Position numbers and translations under genes: made by a program
Assembly: GCF_000346465.2 (NCBI RefSeq)
Contig: NC_034015.1
Coordinates: 3,144,658 to 3,208,657 of the forward strand
DNA: 64,000 bases
Source: Prunus persica
Lineage: Eukaryota > Streptophyta > Magnoliopsida > Rosales > Rosaceae
Direction of reading: 5' to 3'
Notes under the pieces: model-generated
What the model was told of the DNA's origin: nothing
Databases searched by the model: none
What the model saw: only the letters and a program-made list of their open reading frames with translations
Shown here: in pieces, positions 13,934 through 25,242 of the stretch
Layout of the letters: the number at the start of each line of letters is the position of its first letter
How positions within the stretch are numbered: the stretch's first letter is position 1

Positions 13934-14036
13934 AAATAATCCCATGTAAGTAAATTAAATAATTCCATGTAATTAGATGAAATAATTCCATGTAATTAGA
14001 TGAAATAATCCAATGTAATCAAATGAAATAATCCCA
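13934..14036 (+). repeat. 23-bp tandem repeat just downstream of the ASD1 stop codon
   Basis: About 4.5 imperfect copies of a 23-bp unit containing AATAATTCCATGTAATTAG. The array starts about 40 bp after the TAA stop, so it probably lies in the 3' UTR and may contribute to AT-rich 3'-end formation. Confidence 0.85.
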
Positions 14037-14040
14037 CTGA

Positions 14041-15040
14041 AATAGTTTGTATAGTTGCTAGCCAGTTGTGCTACTTAGCCAAAATAGTGCCCGCAAAAGA
14101 TTTAAGAACAAAAAAGCAATAAATTTCACTTTTTTGTTACAGGCTTTCAAATTGGTTTGAAATGTTGTTTTTGGTAAGGAAACACTAGTCTTAATGGGGT
14201 TCCTTGCGAAAGGGCACAAATAACAGACTTTTGGGATTTTAGTCTTTGGATTTTGATTCTTTAATAATAAACCACGTTTGTAATAATGTACATAAAATGC
14301 ATTGCAAGGAAAAAAATTACGAATTGCAAAGAAAAATGCAATTGCACTCTATTAAGCAATGTTTTTATGCATTCTACTAAGGTGTTTTTGCACATGGGTT
14401 ACAACCTTTTGAACATACAATTAATTATGAAGGATTTATCATTAGTGAGAGATTTTACGTTTCATAATTGTGTACAGATAATTATAATTGCGAGACTGAA
14501 ATGTAAATGGGACTACTTTGATTGTCAATTGCACTATTAGAATGTAAATTACACTACTTGTTTGTCAATTGCAAATCACATAATGTATTTACTATCTCAA
14601 AACACAACTTTCAATGCCCATTCACAATGCTAATGGGATGATTGTTTCAATTGGTATATAAAATATGATATAGCAATCAAATTTACTTTAAAAGCTTATT
14701 CTCAATGGTACTATATCCTCATCAAAGCCAACATAAACTTCATTCATGTAATTGAAAGTATTGTTCAATACATTCACTTTACACAACCAATAATTATAAA
14801 TCTAAAATCTCAAGTCATTATGTATAAAAAAAAAAAAAAAATCTCCAGATACAATGAAAATATTACAAATTCAAGTAGCCAAATAAATAGACTCCAAAAT
14901 AGTAGTAATGTACTTGGCCTAATTCTTTACCCCAACCTGAAAAACAATCACAAAACCATCAATAAAATGAATGGGAAATATAAAGCAATATGCTAATATG
15001 AAAACAATTACAAAGTCATCATTGTAAACAAAAAAATAAC
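14041..15040. other. ASD1 3' flank, no gene seen
   Basis: AT-rich sequence rich in short A and T runs. I see no coding frame with protein character, RNA gene or paired repeat. Confidence 0.5.
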
Positions 15041-15050
15041 AAACCTGCAA

Positions 15051-15196
15051 AGGACCCACCAGTGTAGTGGTTTGGAGTATTTACTCCCTCAGGCAAGGTC
15101 CTGGATTCCAGTCCTAGCATCCGTGTTGTGTGTGTGAGTTTAATATGCTATCACCCCTTTCAATAGGAAAGGTCCTCAAAAAAAAAAAAAAAAAAA
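15051..15196 (+). mobile_element. tRNA-derived SINE
   Basis: About 146 bp ending in a poly-A tail (15178-15196). The 5' part has pol III-like boxes: an A-box-like GTGTAGTGGTTTGG and a B-box-like GGATTCCAGTCC about 35 bp later. Near-perfect flanking repeats (AACCTGCAA at 15042-15050, AACCTACAA at 15197-15205) look like the target-site duplication expected of LINE-mediated insertion. Confidence 0.68.
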
Positions 15197-15205
15197 AACC
15201 TACAA

Positions 15206-16015
15206 CATAATTAACTTGAATAACAGAAAGCAATAAGCCAATTTGGGGTAGAGATTTGTTCTTCTTTTTTTTTTTTCTTTTTCTTTTTTACTTTTTGGAT
15301 TGTATAATAATAATCAATCTTATAGGCCTTGAATATCAAACAAAAAAGTGCAAAGAAAGCAGCCAAAACCTGGGACCAGCTTCAACCATTATCTCCAAGG
15401 CCATGTACAATGGCCTAGTGTTTGTCTTTACATCATCATTTTTGATTCGAAACTTAACTATTCTTCACACTATGCCAAAATTAGGCAAATAATACCACTT
15501 CCAATGTAGCATGATAGTTTTAAACATGCAGTTAATATATATATTCTTCATGCATCACTAAAATAAATAAATAAAATCTCCGACCATTCACCAAAATGAA
15601 AGACAAAGACAGAGAGATAAATCTAAAGAAAAAAAAAACAAAACAAAATTTTACCCATATCAAATGTTGGGAAAGGTGAATGGGCTGCTAGTTGGAATAC
15701 CTGCAAACCCAAAATCAAAATCAAAACAATACCTAACTGGAAAACATAATGAAAACCAATTTCAAATTAAGAAGCACAAGAAGAGTGAGTCCCTTTCCCA
15801 TGTTGAAGATTTAGAATTCATGTAAATTAGGACTCTTCATACGCATGGTACCATTGATTGCAGTGAAGTTTCATGTTCAGTGGGTTGGGAAGTCCTGTAA
15901 ACACAAAAACATACAAGCCAAATAAAACAATAGTTATAACTAAGTACCCACAGTTCAACTATTGGGTATTGTCTAAAGTCAAATGTCGCATATTGTAAAG
16001 AAAAGGCATTAAGAA
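15206..16015. other. Sequence between the SINE and element A, no gene seen
   Basis: AT-rich, with several A-runs and a T-run near 15256. The open frames do not resemble known proteins. It ends at the target-site repeat AATCA (16016-16020) of Copia element A. Confidence 0.5.
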
Positions 16016-16020
16016 AATCA

Positions 16021-16388
16021 CGTTAGATTTTTTTAGAACATGTTCAAGATCTTTCACACAATCTAAAATACGTAAAGACATAAAGACATACCTTAATCCA
16101 TCTTCCTTGAGTGCATGACCTCTGAACTCATCCAATCCGTAGCAGCAGCAACAATCCTAGTAAGAATAGGAACAACTCAAGACTTCTCTCTTAGAATATG
16201 TTTAATCTCTCTCTTTAGGATGAGAATAGGGTTAGAGAACGTGTCTGATGAGAGCAGGGCTTTAAGCTTATATAAGGCTAGGTCAAGTCGTCTCTACTCA
16301 TCATCGAGGGCCGACTTGACTAATCTTCCAAGCCCACTTAATTGGTTCACACAAAAAAGGAAATAAATAGGACCCCTTAATAGGCTTC
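16021..16388 (-). repeat. 3' LTR of element A, left piece
   Basis: It matches 41199-41568, the outer part of the other LTR of A. A TATATAAG box lies near 16270 on the minus strand. The LTR is broken at GCTTC (16384-16388) by the insertion of element B and resumes at 33912. Confidence 0.88.
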
Positions 16389-17950
16389 TGTTGAGACCCA
16401 AAAAATTCATGATTGGGCCCAAATAAATTACCAGCCCGAAACGCCATTTTATTAAGAAAAGGCATAAAAAAGAGGTACTCGAAAACTTGCCACATGCGAA
16501 TTGAAATTCATGCGCCATGCTAATTCACCATGCTAGCTCTACGAGCCCATGCCAAAATTAAACATCAAGGATAATAAAAAAATTAAAGCACGCCAAGCGA
16601 CATGCCATGCCAAGCATGAAATCGTTGTTTCACACCCAAACACACTACAAGCCTAAGTGGGCCCAAGCCACTCAAAATGCCCGGGGCTTGCTTGAGTGGG
16701 TTGTGGTATGGATGGTAATAGGTCGTCATGAGGCCCATTGATGGGACGAGAAATGGAGGTTCCGGGTTGCTTGGGAGCCTCGGAACCCAAGCCCATTTCT
16801 TAAGCCCAAATATATGGGTGAGCAAAGAGGGGAAAATAACTCAACCAAAATAACCCAACCAAAATTAGCCCAGTCAAAGGATAGCCCAACCAAAAGCCCA
16901 ATGTTTAAATAGCCCACTTATTTAATGAAGTACCTTAGCCCATACAAAATTTCACAGTAAGCCACAAAAGCCTCAGCCCTTTGCTAGAAAAATAGAAGCC
17001 ACGTAGAAGAGGTCTGCAGGATCACTGAACAGAGCTGCTGGAAAGTGCCAGCACATGGGAATGGATCAAGTTCCAAAACAAAACACCAGAGAGACCAAGG
17101 GATATTAGCATGTAAGTTGTCAGGAAGAGGAGTACCCTTTCAAACCAGCATATACACCCAGTTGTTTTCCCTTATCAGTGCTGGCCCAGGAAGGAGAAGG
17201 GAAAGAAGAAGAAAAGTAGCCAAGAGTGGAGCTTCCTACTGAAGCAGCCGCGGGAAAAGGGGTCTTGAGCTCCAAAACTCCTGATTTTGTGCAAATAGAT
17301 AAGGGGAAATCTCACCCAGATAGGAAAGTCAAGAGAGGAGAGGAAAAAGGATGGAAAGGCTTGCCAAGATTGGGAAGAAACCATTAGGGTTTCTTGGGAA
17401 AGGATAGTTTCCCGCAGCTATAAAAAGAGGTCCCCTCCACCTAGCAAAAACCAACCCAGGCTGAGAGAGCAAGCTTCCTCTCTTACTAGCAAAATCCAGT
17501 AACCTTATTCACCCTTCTTCTTCGTTCTGCTTTGCTTGACAGATTATTTTCAGAATCTGTCAAGCTGCCGGAAGAAGCGATGTTCATCTTTTACCTCCTT
17601 TCAGCCAAGATCACCCTGCAAATATGGTTTCCCTCATTTTAAACACTCACATTTCTCCTTAAAAAGCCTTATTTTCCTCTTTGGTGCTCAACTCATGCTG
17701 ACCCTGCTCCCATGCCACAAGCTCTTCATGCTAAGCCAAAATCTTATCTGAAAGCAAGCACAAAACACCTGTAAGCAGCCCTCATTTTCATTGGTGAAGG
17801 TAACCAGAACACTTCCTAAGGTTTTGCTGCCCTTTCGAAGTGCTTTTGGGGCTTAATTTTCGAACTCAAGCACAGGGGGCAATTTCAGTAATTTCCCTTT
17901 TCTGGCAGCCCAACCCATTTACAGCTGCTGGGAGAACAAAGACCCCCACA
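16389..17950 (+). repeat. 5' LTR of element B
   Basis: It begins TGTTGAGACCC and ends GACCCCCACA, and is 1562 bp long. It is near-identical to 32344-33906. It contains the element promoter near 17419 and pyrimidine-rich leader sequence. Short open frames inside it are not genes. Confidence 0.95.
17419..17427 (+). promoter_or_regulatory. TATA box in the 5' LTR of element B
   Basis: TATAAAAAG preceded by a GC-rich segment. The equivalent site in the 3' LTR reads TATAAAAGG near 33375. Transcription would start about 30 bp later, making the rest of the LTR (about 500 bp) R-U5. Confidence 0.6.
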
Positions 17951-17955
17951 TAAAT

Positions 17956-17973
17956 TGGCGACTCTGCTGGGGA
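17956..17973 (+). promoter_or_regulatory. Primer binding site of element B
   Basis: TGGCGACTCTGCTGGGGA starts 5 nt after the 5' LTR. It has the TGGCGNC..GGGGA form of Tat/Athila/Ogre primer sites, complementary to a tRNA 3' end. I cannot say which tRNA with certainty. Confidence 0.7.
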
Positions 17974-17993
17974 TTAAGCCACTATCTTCATCA

Positions 17994-19277
17994 ATGCCTC
18001 CAAAGAGGAGGACCAGAAGCAACAACATGACTTCCCAAGATGGGCCTAGCCATGGTGATTCAGAATCAAGGCACAATGCCTCATCCAGAGGAGAGGAACG
18101 TGCAAGTGAGGGAGCTTTCACCCTCGCACACCTTGTTACAGCCATCCATGCTTTGGGAGAGACTCAGAGAGAAATGGCGGAAACTATTAAGGGGCTGAAA
18201 AGTGCTGCTAAGCCAAGCGAAGAAAACGAGAGACACCCGCAAGAGGAATCTGCTGCTGCTGCCGGAAAGGGGTTTGAACAAAAGGGACCATCCTTTGTCA
18301 CCCAAGAAGATGTCGTTGCCATGCTGGAAAAGGAGCTGAGTCGGAGTCAGGAGGATTGGAAGTATCTTCCTCAGCCACCATACCCATCAAGCTTACTCCA
18401 GCAGCCCTATCCTAAGGGCTATGAGGCACCGAACTTTGTTCTCTTCAATGGAAGGAAGGGGAGCCCGAAGGAGCATGTCAGCCGCTTCATCGATGCTTTA
18501 GGGCCACATGCTGGAGATTATAATCTCCGACTTAGAGAATTTTCGAAGAGTCTTACCGATCGTGCTTACACGTGGTATACGACGTTGGCACCAGGCTCCA
18601 TTCGCTATTGGGAGGATTTGGCAAGCAAGTTCTGCAAGAAGTATTTTCAGAATGAAGAAAGGGTTACCACCACTCAACTCAATAACACTCGCCAAAAACA
18701 TGGTGAGGATCCCGTGGACTTTGTGCGTAGGTTCCGGGACCTGGCGTTGGATTGCTATAATGAAAAGGATGAGGAGGCACTTGTCGAAATTTGCATCAGC
18801 AATATTGTGGCAAATTACAGAGTCTATTTGGAGAATATTGGCATTAGTCAATTTTCTCGGCTGCTGGAAGCAGTAAGGAGGACGAGCATGTCTGTCAAGC
18901 CAGCGAAGACTTGGAGGAGCGATAGGAAGGAGGCACACCAAACATTAGCCATAGATGATAAGCCATTCAACGACTACAACTCACGCAAACGGAAGGATAG
19001 GGAGACATATCCGCCGCTACCATGTAAGGATGAAGAGTTTCATGCCATCCTTGATACAATGATTGCTGACGGCGCAATCAAACCTCTTAAACCCTACAAA
19101 ATTCCTACTAGGGAGGAGAAGAATGATCCTAGGTACTGCCGTTATCATCAATTTGTGGGGCATCCAACTACTGCCTGTCAGAGTCTAAGAAGGATTTTAC
19201 ATGCTAAAATACATGAAGGAGTCCTTGAGCTCCCTTCTAGGAAGCAAACAATTGATGAGGACCCCTTGCCGAAATGA
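17994..19277 (+). CDS. gag: Gag protein of element B
   Basis: Structural protein of the retrotransposon particle. I chose the ATG at 17994; the frame is open from 17955 but that part overlaps the PBS. The first 110 residues are polar and low complexity. A Retrotrans_gag domain follows at about residues 140-320 (APNFVLFNG start, W-rich centre, FVRRFRDLALDC). Near the C-terminus is a variant zinc knuckle, CRYHQFVGHPTTAC, typical of Tat gag. It ends at a TGA (19275-19277), but the same frame continues open into the protease region. That stop therefore probably interrupts a gag-pol polyprotein. Confidence 0.85.
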   Translation: MPPKRRTRSNNMTSQDGPSHGDSESRHNASSRGEERASEGAFTLAHLVTAIHALGETQREMAETIKGLKSAAKPSEENERHPQEESAAAAGKGFEQKGPSFVTQEDVVAMLEKELSRSQEDWKYLPQPPYPSSLLQQPYPKGYEAPNFVLFNGRKGSPKEHVSRFIDALGPHAGDYNLRLREFSKSLTDRAYTWYTTLAPGSIRYWEDLASKFCKKYFQNEERVTTTQLNNTRQKHGEDPVDFVRRFRDLALDCYNEKDEEALVEICISNIVANYRVYLENIGISQFSRLLEAVRRTSMSVKPAKTWRSDRKEAHQTLAIDDKPFNDYNSRKRKDRETYPPLPCKDEEFHAILDTMIADGAIKPLKPYKIPTREEKNDPRYCRYHQFVGHPTTACQSLRRILHAKIHEGVLELPSRKQTIDEDPLPK

Positions 19278-20453
19278 AGGGGCAAAGAGGTAGCTGCTGT
19301 CATTACATATTCCGAGGATTTACTCGATGATGATGAATTATGCCACCCATGGAGGAATGACCCGAAGCCGCCCGAAGCTATGTGGGAACTTTGCGGAAAC
19401 ATGGAGAAGGCGTACTGGTGCAAATATTCGAAGCCTTCAAGTTATAACACGCCATGGCCGCTCGCTGATGGATGGGATGACGACTCAAGTAATCAGATGT
19501 TTGTTCAAGACATGCCGGAAGATTGCTACTCGGGGGCTTCATTGGGACAGCAGGAAATAGCTGCCGTAACATTTCACAATGTTACAGAGGCTGAAGCAAG
19601 CGTGTTGAGACGTTACCTAAGTCTGAAACAGGGGCCCACAGCTTCACAGGCCCTCCAAAGGAACCCAAAGTTCAAGTCACTCTTTGACCAACTTGGCTTT
19701 GGGCCTCAAGCAAGAGAAGCAGCTGCTGTAACTCTCATGAGCATCTCTGCGGCATCTGACCCTCATTGCTTCACTGTTCAACCACAAAGTTCATTTTTGG
19801 GAAATGACAATGCTATCATCTTCACAGACGAGGATATGGAAGTTCCTTACCCGGACCACAGGAGGCCGCTTTATTTGGAGGGGCAAATCAACGATGTGTT
19901 TATAAGGAGAGCCTTGGTAGACACAGGTTCCTCTGTCAATATTTTACCCCTATCTGTGCTTACAGCAGCTGGCATTCCGCTATCTAAGATCGTGCAATCT
20001 CAAACAAGCATCAACGGTTTCGGGAATAAAAGTGAAGTCACAGTCGGGTATATGCAAGTAAATCTGAAGGTGGGACCGATTCGAGCACTTACTAAATTTT
20101 ATGTTGTGGACGTGGATGTGGCTTACCATGCTTTGCTTGGAAGACCTTGGCTCAACAAGCATAAGCTTGTGGTCTCTACTTATCACCAATGTGTGAAGGG
20201 GAGAATTGGGCTGAGACCAGTACGCATACCCGGAAATCAAGCACCATTCAATAAAGATGAAGCCCAATACTCCGAGGCAGAGTTTTATACTGAATGCACA
20301 AGTGCTGGAAGCAACCCATCAAAGAATTTCGGGACCTACCTTCCTTCGTGGACTGAGATTCGTGATTTAAGCAATGAAGAGCTTGTCGCCATCATTGACC
20401 GAGAAAAAAAGAAGCATCCGGAAGCTAATAATCATGTCCACCATCATCCCTAA
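19278..20453 (+). pseudogene. pro: Aspartic protease region of the element B polyprotein
   Basis: Same frame as gag, separated only by the TGA at 19275. The retropepsin motif LVDTGSSVNIL has its catalytic Asp at 19920-19922, and the flap and ALLGRPWL motifs follow. The protease would release gag and pol proteins. Upstream of it is a Tat-type linker with no named domain. The segment ends at TAA (20451-20453), followed by a second stop TGA (20499-20501), both within what should be continuous pol. The domain itself looks intact. Confidence 0.82.
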
Positions 20454-20501
20454 TGCACAAAAGTGACGCTGCCAGATGGGCGCACCGTGTATCGCTTATG
20501 A

Positions 20502-22163
20502 CGGGATTGGGGGCTTAACCGTATTCTACGGAAAAGCCCCGAGTACGGAGGAGAAGCAATGCAAGCAAACAGCCAGGAAAATCGAGAAGACCAGGCGCCC
20601 CAGCCTTGTACTTTCCAGGAACCAATGACAGCACCTAAGCACATACAGGATGGATCAACAGCGGTAGCTGAGCAGCTGGAGACAATTGATTTAAGTGATG
20701 ATTCCTTTGCCCCGAGGCCCATCTCCATCAGCATCCATTTGACACACGAAGAGAAGGAGGCTTTGGTATCTTTGTTGAAGGAATTTCGAGATGTGTTTGC
20801 TTGGAGCTACGAGGAAATGCCCGGCTTAAATCCAAGCTTGGTAAGTCATACTTTGAATATTGAGCTTGGTACAAAACCTGTTGTGCAGCCGAGGAGAAAC
20901 TTTCATCCTGAGATTGAAAAGCAAATTAAGGTGGAAATTGAGAAGCTGTTAGCTACTGGATTCATCAAGCCAATCAAGCATACAACGTGGCTAGCAAATA
21001 TTGTTCCTGTGAAAAAGAAGACTGGAGTAATTAGAATATGCACGGACTACCGAGATCTCAACCGAGCTTGTCCAAAGGATGAATTTTCGCTTCCCAACAT
21101 GGATATCTTGATCGATTCGACCTCGGGTCAAGGCATGCTGTCATTCATGGATGGGTTTAGCGGCTACAATCAGATCAAAATGTCACCCAAAGATGCGGAG
21201 AAAACAGCCTTTCGAACGCCATATGGGAATTTTTATTACACAGTCATGCCGTTTGGTCTAAAAAATGCTGGCGCTACCTATCAAAGAGCCATGACAGCAG
21301 TGTTTCACGATATGATGGGGAAAGAAGTCGAAGATTATGTGGATGATCTTGTGGTGAAGTCCAAAACCAGAGAAGGCCATCGAGAAGTTTTGAGGAGGGT
21401 GCTGGAAAGATGCCGGCTGTACGGATTGAAGATGAATCCAAAGAAATGCGCATTCGGAGTGTCATCCAGTAAATTCTTGGGATTTCAAGTACACCAGCGT
21501 GGCATAGATTTGGATACCGAGAAAACTAGAGCCATAAATTCTCTTGTGCCACCTAGAAACTCAAAAGAATTAAAAAGCTTCATGGGAAGATTATTGTATA
21601 TTCGACGCTTCATTCCGGGCCTTGCCGCCACTATGAGTGTTTTTACTCCCTTGCTCAAAAAGGGTAAGCCATACGAATGGAGCAGGAAGTGTCAAGAGGC
21701 CTATGAGCAAGTGCAGCAAATAATCACTAAGCTGCCCACCATGAGAGCTCCTATTCCGGGACTCCCACTCAAACTTTACTTGGCCGCAACAAACACAGCA
21801 GTAGGGGCCTTGCTTGCTCAAGATGATCACAGTGGAGAGGAAAGTCCTATTTATTATGTGAGCAGGCAACTAAGAGGAGTTGAAGCAAGATACCCGAAGA
21901 CGGAACTCTTGTGCCTTGCTCTTGTCTATGCTGCACAGCGCTTGCGACATTACTTCCTTGCTCACAAGTTACAGCTCATAGTGAAACCTGACCCCGTAAG
22001 ATATTTGCTCACGAGGCCGGTATTATCAGGACGTCTTGCTCGTTGGTTGTTACAGTTGTCCGAATTCGATATCACATGCACCACTCCTAAGGCAATCAAA
22101 GGACAAGCCGTGATTGACATGCTGGCTTTATTTCCTGAAGTCGAAGGATCAACTATCTCTTAG
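20502..22163 (+). pseudogene. pol: Reverse transcriptase and first, degenerate RNase H of element B
   Basis: RNA-dependent DNA polymerase of Ty3/Gypsy type. The fingers and palm motifs are present (RICTDYRDLN near 21035, FMDGFSGYNQI, MPFGLKNAGATYQR, catalytic YVDD at 21336-21347). The RNase H that follows (about 21760-22140) has AAT where an active enzyme has its first catalytic Asp, the expected decay of this domain in Tat elements that gained a second RNase H. The frame matches gag and protease and is cut by TAG at 22161-22163. Confidence 0.88.
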
Positions 22164-24281
22164 GAAGTTCCGGGGGAACTGCCGGAAATGATTGCTGTCG
22201 TCACGGAAGCAGAACCATGGACCCTTTATTTTGATGGGTCTTCCACAATGAAGGGTGGATGAGCAGGTGTAGTGCTCATTAATCTTGAAGGGCAAGCTAC
22301 AGCCCTCTCATTCAAGCTGAATTTTCCTTGCACAAATAATATGGCGGAGTATGAAGCTTTTATCATGGGAATGTCCACAGCAAGGGAGATGGGTGTAGAG
22401 AAAATTAAAGTTATCGAAGACTCGAATCTGGTGCTGAGTCAATTGCAAGGGAATTTTGCTATGAAGGAATCAACATTGGCGCCATATCGTACAGTTGCTG
22501 AAAGGCTTGTTCAGTCTTTCAAACAAGTAGTGTTGGAACATATTCCGGGGGTTACCAATAGGTACGCTGACGCATTGGCTACTTTGGGGTCAAAGCTCTC
22601 ATTTGCTGAAGAACAACCCAGCATTGCTGTGATCAAGAAGGATATGCTAGTGATAGAAGTAATGGCTGAAGTGGAGCAGCTAGAGGAGAATGACTGGAGG
22701 AGGTCTGTAAAAGAAAAAATAGGTAAGGGAAGTGATATCAAGGAGTTAAAAGATTATGTGATCATCTTTAGGGAGCTGTACAGGCGCCTTCCAGGAGGTA
22801 TTTTGACCCGCTGCATAGGGACAACAGAGGCACAAGTGAAGCTCCAAGAAGTACATGAGGCCACTTGCAATTTGGAACCAATAGTCAGCTTGTATCGACG
22901 TTTGCAATGCAAGGGTTATTACTGGCCAGAGATGAGAAAACAAGCAGCTGAAACACAAGCTAATTGTCCCAAGTGTGCAACGATGCCCTCCACCGAAGAA
23001 TCATTCACCATCTCGTTTACAGAGGATTGGAGGGCTCCGTACTTGGCATCCTTCATCAATGGAGTCCTGCCAACCAATCCTAAGCATGCTCGCAAGCTCA
23101 AAAAGACAATGAGAAGATATTTCATAGATGGGTCAACCCTCTACCGTAAAGGATTCAATGGTGAGCCATTAAAATGCTTGGGAGAATCAGAGGCACAGCA
23201 AGTTATGCAAGAAATTCATGCCGGAGAATGTGGTGAGCATCAAGGAATGAAGAGGCTTTATCGGCAGCTGTTGAGTATTGGGTATTATTGGCCTACAATG
23301 AAGAACGACGCATACAATTTTGTGAAGAAATGCCACACATGCCAAGTTCATGCCAATTTGAGTCACAAGCCTCCCACGCTGCTGCAGGACATGCGTACTC
23401 CTTGGCCCTTTCACACTTGGGAGCTTGACTTGATCGGCACTATTCACCCACCGTCCGACGGCTACATATGGATCCTCACAGCCACTGAGTATTTCACAAA
23501 GTGGGTTGAGGCAGTCCCTCTTCGAAAGGCCACGGGAGCTGCTATTGCAAATTTTATCCGTGAATATATTGTATGCAGATTTGGGATCCCGTATAAAATT
23601 GTCACCGACAATGGCACCCCGTTTGTCAATAAGCAAGTAAGTTCTACGCTTAGTGGATATGGTGTCAAGCATCGACGCTCCACGCCCTATTACCCACAAG
23701 GAAATGGTCAAGCGGAAGCCACAAATAAAACTTTGTTGAGAATCCTAAGCAAAATGGTGCATGAGTACGAAGGAGGTTGGAGTGTTCACCTGCCGGATGC
23801 CTTATGGGCTTACCGCACCTCTCCAAGAAGCGCCACAGGTTTTTCACCCTATTCACTTGTCTATGGGTTCGACGCTATATCACCTGTTGAAATTACCATT
23901 CCCACCGCTAGAGTATCGGCCGTTAATGATCTCGAGTGGAATGCAGTGGCATGCTCAGATTGGCGCCTGCTGGACCTTGAAGCCTTGGATGAAAAAAGAG
24001 CTGAAGCAGAAAGGAGGACATCACTCTACCACGAAACTGTAACTCGAGCCTATAACAGGACAGTCAAGCCTCGTGCCTTCAAAGAAGGAGACCTCGTGCT
24101 AAAAGTTGTGGAGCATGTAAGAAGACAGATATCAGGACCTTCCAAGTTTGCCCCACAATGGGAAGGCCCGTTTGCAGTCAAGGAAGTTTACAGCAGCGGC
24201 TATTATCGCTTGGTCTCTGTCAAAGAAGGCACGCTAACAGATCTCATTAACGGAAAGTGGCTCAAGCTTTACTACTGCTAA
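22164..24281 (+). pseudogene. pol: Second (archaeal-type) RNase H and integrase of element B
   Basis: The second RNase H has LYFDGSS (Asp at 22233), NNMAEYEA, EDSNLV and RYADALA, a complete D-E-D-D set. A TGA at 22260-22262 replaces a codon in its glycine turn. The integrase follows, with a zinc-binding HHCC region near 23215-23350 and a catalytic core with Asp at 23427, Asp at 23607 and Glu at 23715 (the D-35-E spacing). A C-terminal domain begins near 24060. The TAA at 24279 is probably the natural end. The integrase inserts the cDNA into host DNA. The frame is unshifted from gag through the end of pol. Confidence 0.88.
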
Positions 24282-25242
24282 GTTAACTTCATTCCCAGCA
24301 CCTTTTACTATCGTATTTTTTTTTTTAAAAAAGATGAATTCCTCTGTCTTACTTTCATTTTTTGAAAAGACGCTTTTGTATGATGCACCATCATGGTAGC
24401 AGGGGCTTTACAATGAGAATGAAGGAATATTTTGAAAAAAGGGGTCTTATTTTGAAGTTCTATTATTACTTACATGTTTTCAAACATCTTTTACAAAAAA
24501 AAAAAAAGAAAAAAAAAAAAGAGGGGCAAACAGAAAAAAAAAGAAGGGGGGGGCATGCACTTAGCAGTAGAACATGCCGAACAAAGCCACTTGAATGGGG
24601 TCCTGAATTGTCAACAATTACCATGCCTAAACAGAAAAATAATACAAGGAAGACAAAGTCAAGCTATTACAAAAAAAAAAACACATGCAATCTTGAGGTG
24701 CTGGAACAACGTGATACGCATAACACTTGGGAGTTTTATAAAATCATGCACATGCTAGCCCGACTCTTTTCGTGAAAGGCAAGAAGTTTCTATTCAAGCT
24801 TAGAGGCTAGATAAACCATGCAAAGGAAACTTTAGAAAGTCGGCTCCTGTCAAAATTTTGGCAGCATATACCTTGTTTTCAAAAGATACCCAACCTGTCA
24901 GAAAATCTCAAGCAAACTCGCAAAGGCAATTTACGTCTAATCAAGCAATATATATAAAGCATGCAGGTTACAATGTGTCTCAAAGCATCCAGAAAATAAT
25001 ACAAGCTTTAGCGGTTCAATATTACATCACAAGGTCATAGTTGCTGGAACACTCGAAAGAAAATACACAGTTATGGCAAAATGAAATAAAACTGCACGTG
25101 CTGGAAAGGGGTATGTCCCATGGTCTCGAGAAAGTGTGCGCTGAGATGATGGAGCACCAAGCCAAGAAAGGACAACCTGCAAGAAGGAAGAGAACATGTC
25201 AAGACTGAGTGATGCTGGAAGGAGAAGATCGATGAATAAACA
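24282..25242. other. Spacer between pol and the inverted repeat of element B
   Basis: Non-coding sequence with A-rich and G-rich runs (24490-24560) and scattered TGCTGGAA motifs. I find no protein-like frame; the lysine-rich open frames are translations of poly-A. Confidence 0.5.

Noticed and set aside
18498..18941. 147-codon minus-strand frame inside gag of element B
   Set aside because: It is the shadow of the gag domain on the opposite strand and has no domain of its own.
23187..23711. 174-codon minus-strand frame inside integrase
   Set aside because: Antisense shadow of a conserved integrase region.
24474..24775. Lysine-rich small proteins after pol of element B
   Set aside because: They are translations of poly-A and poly-G runs; neither codon structure nor domain is seen.
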